Source: Dehalococcoidia bacterium (lineage in GTDB: Bacteria > Chloroflexota > Dehalococcoidia > Dehalococcoidales > RBG-16-60-22). Taken from it: 9,923 bases of DNA. The first letter of the stretch is position 1; each line of letters starts with the position of its first letter. Shown one piece after another: positions 5,697 to 9,923 of this stretch. Both the position numbers and the translations under genes were made by a program. The DNA is taken from NCBI GenBank assembly GCA_030613665.1, contig JAUWLN010000057.1:1-9923 (forward strand), read 5' to 3'. The notes beneath the pieces were generated by a model. That model was not told the origin of the DNA. It did not search any database and saw only the letters and a list, made by a program, of their open reading frames with translations.

Positions 5697-6659
5697 ATGC
5701 CAGAAATAGACGCTGCCAAACTCAAGGAAATCTACACCAACATGGTAAAAATCCGCTTTTTTGAGGAACGGGCCATAACCGAGCACCGCAAAGGCCTGCC
5801 CGGCTTTGTCCATTCCTCAATCGGACAGGAAGCCGTCCCGGCAGGAGTCTGCGCCTTTCTCCGCGAAGACGACTATACCATCACGACGCACCGCGGCCAC
5901 GGCGATATCATCGCCAAAGGTGCCCAGCTCGACCGGATGATGGCCGAACTCTTCGCCAAAAAGACCGGCTACTGCAAGGGTAAAGGCGGCTCCATGCACA
6001 TCGCCGACGTATCACGCAACATCCTCGGTGCCACGGGCATCGTCGGTGACGGCCTTCCCATCGCCGCCGGCGTCGGCGCCGCTCTCAAGATGCAGAAACT
6101 CGATACCATCATGGTGGCTTTCTTCGGCGACGGGTCGACCAATTCAGGCGCCTTCCATGAAGGCATCGGGTTAGCGGCTGCCTGGTCCCTGCCCGTGCTC
6201 TTCGTCTGCCAGAACAACCAGTACCAGCAGAGCACCCCCACCCGTGATTACACCCGCCTGACCGATATTGCCGACCGCGCCAAGGGCTACGGGATTCCCG
6301 GAATCAGCGTGGATGGCAATGACGCCATTGCCGTTGCCGAGGTGGCCCGCGAGGCGATTGAGAAGTGCCGCAAAGGTGAAGGCCCCATATTCATCGTCGC
6401 CAACACCTATCGTACCGTCGGCCATCACATGGGCGACCCCGGTACCAGCTACCGGCCCAAGGAAGAAATCGAGGAATGGAAGAAAAAAGACCCCATCAAG
6501 CGACTGCGCCAGCAGATGGTACAGAACAAGACGGCCACGGACGCCGAGCTTGATGAAATCGAACAGAATGTACTGCGGGAGCTGGACGAGGCGGTCAAGT
6601 TTGCCCAGGAAAGCCCCGAGCCCACGCCGGAAGAAGCACTGGAAGATATTTACGCTTGA
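5697..6659 (+). CDS. 2-oxoacid/acetoin dehydrogenase E1 component, alpha subunit (AcoA/PdhA type)
   Basis: This 320-residue protein is the thiamine-diphosphate-binding half of an alpha2beta2 E1 enzyme, which decarboxylates a 2-oxo acid (or cleaves acetoin) and passes the acyl group to lipoyl-E2. HRGHGD (65-70) and KGKGGSMHIAD match the AcoA/PdhA family. The thiamine-diphosphate/magnesium motif runs from G144-D145-G146 to N173-N174. Its length fits the short AcoA/PdhA type rather than the single-chain AceE type. The KGKGGSMHIAD form leans towards acetoin dehydrogenase, but pyruvate or a branched-chain oxo acid cannot be excluded. The ATG at 5697 has a strong GGAGGAGGAG upstream (5683-5692). 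E1 beta follows after 19 bp. The gene begins the operon driven by the divergent promoter region and lies back to back with the dehydratase. Confidence 0.9.
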   Translation: MPEIDAAKLKEIYTNMVKIRFFEERAITEHRKGLPGFVHSSIGQEAVPAGVCAFLREDDYTITTHRGHGDIIAKGAQLDRMMAELFAKKTGYCKGKGGSMHIADVSRNILGATGIVGDGLPIAAGVGAALKMQKLDTIMVAFFGDGSTNSGAFHEGIGLAAAWSLPVLFVCQNNQYQQSTPTRDYTRLTDIADRAKGYGIPGISVDGNDAIAVAEVAREAIEKCRKGEGPIFIVANTYRTVGHHMGDPGTSYRPKEEIEEWKKKDPIKRLRQQMVQNKTATDAELDEIEQNVLRELDEAVKFAQESPEPTPEEALEDIYA

Positions 6660-6678
6660 AAGACAAAAGGGGGGAAAC

Positions 6679-7656
6679 ATGCCAGAGTTAACCGTTCGAG
6701 AATCACTGCGGGAAGCGCTCCGCGAAGAGATGAAGCGCGACCCCAAAGTTTTTATGCTGGGAGAGGAAATCGCCGAATACGGCGGTTCCTATAAGGTAAC
6801 CCAGGGACTGCTTGAGGAGTTCGGCCGCGACCGCATCAGGAACACCCCTCTGGCCGAGGCTGGCATCGCCGGTGCCGCGCTAGGCGCAGCGCTGGTCGGC
6901 ATGAGGCCGGTGGCGGAAATCATGTATATAGACTTCTCCTTCATCGCCGCCGACCAGATTATCAACCAGATTGCCAAGCTGCGCTACATGACCGGCGGCA
7001 TGGTCAAAGTGCCAGTGGTCATCAGGACACAGGGGGGTGGCGGGGTGGCCGCCGGGCCACATCACTCACAGTCACTGGAGGCCATCTTCGCCCATATCCC
7101 GGGCCTCTACGTGGTCATGCCTTCCAATGCCTACGATGCCAAAGGCCTGCTCAAGAGTAGTATCAGAGAAGACAACCCGGTCATCTTCATCGAGCATAAG
7201 AAATTATACGGCGAAGCATGTGAGGTTCCCGAAAAAGAGTACACTATCCCGCTGGGCAAAGGCGAAATCAAGCGCGAAGGCAAGGACCTGAGCATCATCA
7301 CCTACTCGCGCTGCGTGAACTTCGCCCTGGAAGCCGCCGAAGAGCTCGCCAAGGACGGCATCGATGTTGAGGTGGTCGACCTGAGAACGCTGAAGCCGCT
7401 TGACGAGGATATTATCCTGAGCTCGGTGCAGAAAACGAGCAAGGCGATGGTGGTCTACGAAGCCTGCCGCACCGGTGGCTTCGGCGCCGAGATTGCCGCT
7501 CTTATCGGTGAGAAAGCGTTTGACTACCTGGACGCCCCTATCAGGCGCGTAGCCTCGCTGGATTCTCCGGTATCCTTTAACCCTGCTCAGGAGCAGTATA
7601 TACTGGTAAATCCGGAAAAGATAAAAACGGCAGCCCTCGAGATGATGGGCAAATAG
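6679..7656 (+). CDS. 2-oxoacid/acetoin dehydrogenase E1 component, beta subunit (AcoB/PdhB type)
   Basis: This 325-residue protein is the transketolase-like beta subunit that completes the E1 heterotetramer with the upstream alpha subunit. The N-terminal LTVRESLREAL, the GEEIAEYGG block, TPLAEAGIAGAALGAA, the G-rich RTQGGGGVAAGPHHSQSLEA region and the later FIEHKKLY are typical of this family. The C-terminal domain contains VDLRTLKPLDED and the conserved YEACRTGGFGAE. The length is standard. The start is the ATG at 6679, behind a G-rich ribosome site (6669-6674). The open frame continues upstream over E1 alpha, but that extension has no family similarity and is antiphase to a real gene. Stop TAG is at 7654-7656. 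E2 starts 42 bp downstream. Confidence 0.92.
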   Translation: MPELTVRESLREALREEMKRDPKVFMLGEEIAEYGGSYKVTQGLLEEFGRDRIRNTPLAEAGIAGAALGAALVGMRPVAEIMYIDFSFIAADQIINQIAKLRYMTGGMVKVPVVIRTQGGGGVAAGPHHSQSLEAIFAHIPGLYVVMPSNAYDAKGLLKSSIREDNPVIFIEHKKLYGEACEVPEKEYTIPLGKGEIKREGKDLSIITYSRCVNFALEAAEELAKDGIDVEVVDLRTLKPLDEDIILSSVQKTSKAMVVYEACRTGGFGAEIAALIGEKAFDYLDAPIRRVASLDSPVSFNPAQEQYILVNPEKIKTAALEMMGK

Positions 7657-7698
7657 AAAATTAAAGCAATTCGATTTATAACGAGTGGAGGTACCAGT

Positions 7699-8904
7699 AT
7701 GGCTGTGGCCGTTATCTTCCCCAAGCTCGATGAGGCAATGACGAGCGGCAAAGTCGTTCGGTGGCTGAAGAGCGAGGGCGACCCCGTGGAAAAAGGGGAG
7801 ATAATTCTGGAGGTTGAGAGCGAAAAGACCTCTTTTGAGCTGGAAGCCGAGGCCTCGGGCATCCTGAGTAAGGTAACGGCAAATGAAGGAGATGAGGTAC
7901 CGATAGGCACCGCCATCGCTTATATCTTGAAGCCCGGTGAGGAAGCGCCTGAGGTTGAGACACCGGTTAAAGTCGAAGCGAAAGAAGAACCGGCAAAGGC
8001 AGAAGCCAAAGCGGAAGCGCCAAAACCAGCCAGTGAACCGAAGGAGATTAAAGCCTCACCGCTGGCCAGAAATATCGCCAGAGAGAACAACGTTGACCTG
8101 AGCCTGGTAACCGGAACCGGACCGGGCGGCAGAATCACCAAAGAAGACGTAATCAAGTTTGTTGAGGAAGGCGGGGCGGTTGCCGCACCGACCCCTGCTA
8201 CTGCTCCGGCAGGAACAGAGGAAGAGATTGTCCCTCTATCCACCATGCGCGAGGTAATCGCCCGGCGCATGACGGAGAGCTTTCAGGCACCGCACTTCTA
8301 CCTCACGGTAGAGGTTGACGCCCAGGAACTGCAGCGGATACGTCAGCAGTTGCTGCCGGTAATAGAAAGCAAAGCCGGCGTCAGGCTGACACTGACCGAC
8401 CTTGTTGTCAAGGTAGTGGCCAGAGCGCTGGAGAAGAACCCGGCCATCAACTGCTCCTATGCTGACGGTTCGGTAAAGCTGCTCAAGCGAATTGATATCG
8501 GACTGGTCACTTCCATCGAAGGCGGTTTGATGGTGCCTGTCATCAGGGATGCCGACACGAAATCCCTGGCGGAAATCGCGCAGGACCGTACCGAACTGGT
8601 GCAAAAGGCAAGAGAGCACACCCTGACCAGGGAAGAGATGGCCGGCAGTACCTTTACCATCTCCAACATGGGAATGTATGATATTGACCAGTTCAGCGCC
8701 ATTATACAGCCGCCTGAGGCAGGGATACTGGCCGTGGGCAGGATTGCCGAGAAAGTGGTGGCCAGAAATGGTGCGATGGTCATCAGGCCGGTGATGAACC
8801 TTACCCTGTCCATTGACCACCGCGTTCTGGACGGCACGCTCGGTGCGCAGTTCCTGCAGACGGTGAAAAACTACCTCGAACAGCCGCTCAACCTGATTTC
8901 ATAG
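7699..8904 (+). CDS. Dihydrolipoamide acyltransferase, E2 component of the 2-oxoacid/acetoin dehydrogenase complex
   Basis: This 401-residue protein has the full E2 order. A single N-terminal lipoyl domain (about 1-77) has its lipoylation lysine at K43 in ESEKT. An Ala/Pro/Glu/Lys-rich linker (about 78-115) follows, then a peripheral subunit-binding domain (about 119-155, SPLARNIA to EDVIKF). A second short linker leads to the acyltransferase catalytic domain (about 175-401). The catalytic motif D373-H374-R375-V-L-D378-G379 is intact. E2 transfers the acyl group from lipoate to CoA and forms the complex core. GGAGG lies 7 nt before the ATG at 7699. It is the last gene of the plus operon. No dihydrolipoamide dehydrogenase (E3) or lipoate attachment gene is present, so E3 must come from elsewhere. 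The acyl specificity, acetyl or branched, is not clear from sequence alone. Confidence 0.92.
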   Translation: MAVAVIFPKLDEAMTSGKVVRWLKSEGDPVEKGEIILEVESEKTSFELEAEASGILSKVTANEGDEVPIGTAIAYILKPGEEAPEVETPVKVEAKEEPAKAEAKAEAPKPASEPKEIKASPLARNIARENNVDLSLVTGTGPGGRITKEDVIKFVEEGGAVAAPTPATAPAGTEEEIVPLSTMREVIARRMTESFQAPHFYLTVEVDAQELQRIRQQLLPVIESKAGVRLTLTDLVVKVVARALEKNPAINCSYADGSVKLLKRIDIGLVTSIEGGLMVPVIRDADTKSLAEIAQDRTELVQKAREHTLTREEMAGSTFTISNMGMYDIDQFSAIIQPPEAGILAVGRIAEKVVARNGAMVIRPVMNLTLSIDHRVLDGTLGAQFLQTVKNYLEQPLNLIS

Positions 8905-8914
8905 CCAAGCCGGT

Positions 8915-9424
8915 TTACCAGCGGTTGTGATGGACCCTGGAGACATCGTAACGATTAGCCGGCGGTTTTTTCTCTGCGGGATAGCCGATTGATATAAAAC
9001 ACAGGGGTATCACGTGCTCGGGAAGGCCGAGCAGTTTTTGCGCCGTTTTCGCTCTTTCCTCGCGGGGGTAGACACCCAGCCACACTGCTCCCAGACCCCT
9101 GGCATGGGCGGCGATGAGAATGTTCTGCGTTGCCGCCGAGCAGTCCTGAACCCAGTACTCACTCATCGTCGCCAGGTTCTGGTCACCGCAGACAGCTATC
9201 GCCCAGGAAGCCTCTTTCAGCATATGGGCGTAGGGGTGAAACTTGGGGATTTCGTCGAGAATGCGGCGGTCATTTATAATGACGAACTGCCACGGCTGCT
9301 GGTTGCTGGCCGAGGGAGCGCTCATTGCGGCTTCCATCAGCTCTGTGATGACCTCTTCCGGCACCGGTTTATCAGTATACCGGCGAATACTCCTCCGGGA
9401 TAAAATGGCTTCCATAGCGTCCAT
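8915..9424 (-). CDS. Nitroreductase family FMN-dependent oxidoreductase
   Basis: This 169-residue protein is a compact single-domain nitroreductase. The N-terminal SRRSIRRYTDKPVPEE and APSASNQQPWQF blocks are the FMN-binding hallmarks, with Arg-Ser-x-Arg and Ser-x-x-Asn-x-Gln-Pro. The GLGAVWLGVYP and GYPAEKK segments are also characteristic. Members use NAD(P)H to reduce nitro, quinone or other electron-poor compounds, or have specialised roles. The physiological substrate here is unknown. The ATG at 9424 has AAGGAG (9437-9432) 7 nt upstream. It follows the porB-like gene by 34 bp on the same strand and is probably cotranscribed. It converges with the E2 gene, with only 10 bp between the stop codons and no visible terminator. 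It is shorter than NfsB-type enzymes of about 217 residues, as many small family members are. Confidence 0.9.
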   Translation of the reverse strand: MDAMEAILSRRSIRRYTDKPVPEEVITELMEAAMSAPSASNQQPWQFVIINDRRILDEIPKFHPYAHMLKEASWAIAVCGDQNLATMSEYWVQDCSAATQNILIAAHARGLGAVWLGVYPREERAKTAQKLLGLPEHVIPLCFISIGYPAEKKPPANRYDVSRVHHNRW

Positions 9425-9458
9425 ATGATTGCTCCTTCAGTATCAGGATAGGCTGGCC

Positions 9459-9923
9459 TTAATCGCGGGCGGCGTCAATCTTTTTCTGGATGGCAGCGAT
9501 TTGCTCCGGGCTGAGGTGGCGGAACCTTGTCTGGGGGGCTAGATACTCCGAGACCGGCCGCTGTCGTTTCGGCGTGTAGGTAGTGCGGAATTCGCCGTTC
9601 TCAAACTCAGTCAGCTGCCACATGCCGCTCTCCACCGCCATGCGCCCGATTTCAATAGTCTCATCAGGAGGGAAACCCCAGCCCGTGGGACACGGCGCGA
9701 GGACATGAATGTAGGTGGGCCCGTTCACCTGGCTCGCCTTCACCACCTTCTCCATATAGTCCAGCGGATAGGAGGTACAGGCGGTGGCGGCATAAGGGAT
9801 ATCATGCGCCGCCACGATGCGCATCATGTCCTTCTTGGGCCTGTTTTCAAAGCACGGGCTCGGCGTGGTGCTGGTAGTTGCCCCGTACGGAGTCAGCCCG
9901 CTTCTCTGGATGCCGGTGTTCAT
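9459..9923 (-). CDS. porB: Pyruvate:ferredoxin oxidoreductase-type beta subunit, C-terminal part, start outside window
   Basis: The frame is open to the right edge, so only the last 155 codons, including the stop, are seen. The first visible stretch, MNTGIQRSGLTPYGA, matches the thiamine-diphosphate-binding beta subunit of pyruvate or 2-oxoacid:ferredoxin oxidoreductases just after its GDG motif. RPKKDMM, HDIPYAATA and HVLAPCPTGWG follow in the usual order. The enzyme oxidatively decarboxylates a 2-oxo acid to acyl-CoA and passes electrons to ferredoxin in anaerobic metabolism. The alpha, gamma and delta subunits would lie beyond the window. The Met at 9923 is internal, not the start. TAA is at 9461-9459. 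The downstream nitroreductase may share the transcript. Pyruvate specificity is likely from the motif form but not certain; 2-oxoisovalerate-type enzymes are related. Confidence 0.88.
   Translation of the reverse strand: MNTGIQRSGLTPYGATTSTTPSPCFENRPKKDMMRIVAAHDIPYAATACTSYPLDYMEKVVKASQVNGPTYIHVLAPCPTGWGFPPDETIEIGRMAVESGMWQLTEFENGEFRTTYTPKRQRPVSEYLAPQTRFRHLSPEQIAAIQKKIDAARD

Noticed and set aside
6268..6678. Upstream extension of the E1 beta reading frame
   Set aside because: It overlaps the well-supported E1 alpha gene in another frame, and its translation is Arg/Ser/Pro-rich with no family similarity. The ATG at 6679 gives the standard 325-residue protein.
7657..7698. AT-rich 42-bp gap between E1 beta and E2 as a possible internal promoter
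   Set aside because: No convincing -35/-10 pair is visible. The gap holds a normal ribosome binding site and is short enough for a single transcript.
8907..8926. Possible hairpin between E2 and nitroreductase (AGCCG with CGGTT)
   Set aside because: The stem is only 5 bp with a wobble pair, and neither strand has a T-run after it, so it is not a credible terminator.

Overview
The window is about 9.9 kb of gene-dense bacterial DNA of moderately high GC, with short intergenic gaps and strong Shine-Dalgarno sites. It holds ten protein genes, two of them cut by the window edges. No RNA gene, insertion sequence, CRISPR array or phage gene is visible. The gene content suggests an anaerobic or facultative heterotroph that degrades organic acids. 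A pyruvate:ferredoxin oxidoreductase subunit lies beside a lipoate-dependent 2-oxoacid dehydrogenase, together with enolase-superfamily, KstD-like flavin and LarA-like genes. This mix would fit Chloroflexota (Dehalococcoidia or SAR202-like lineages), but that is a guess; Clostridia or Desulfobacterota-type lineages are not excluded.

Layout. (a) Bases 1-375 (+) are the 3' end of a LarA-like (DUF2088) gene. (b) Bases 455-5531 (-) form a four-gene operon, transcribed right to left: an enolase-superfamily acid-sugar dehydratase, an FAD-dependent dehydrogenase/reductase, a phosphotriesterase-family metallohydrolase, and a second LarA-like gene. The two LarA-like genes converge on a shared bidirectional hairpin terminator near 394-440. 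(c) Bases 5538-5696 are a divergent control region with a promoter on each strand and a perfect GGTCAA-CC-TTGACC palindrome between the two -35 boxes. (d) Bases 5697-8904 (+) encode E1 alpha, E1 beta and E2 of a 2-oxoacid (acetoin or pyruvate type) dehydrogenase complex; no E3 is present. (e) Bases 8915-9923 (-) hold a small nitroreductase downstream of the 3' end of a porB-like gene.

Working model (inference). The minus operon looks like a catabolic module for a hydroxy or sugar acid or its lactone. The metallohydrolase would open a lactone or ester, the LarA homologues would invert a 2-hydroxyacid centre, the enolase-superfamily enzyme would dehydrate the acid to a 2-oxo acid, and the flavoprotein would oxidise or reduce a C-C bond. 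The oxo acid or its cleavage product could then enter acyl-CoA metabolism through the divergently transcribed dehydrogenase complex or through the POR-type enzyme. The shared palindrome would let one regulator control both sides. The true substrate cannot be read from the sequence.
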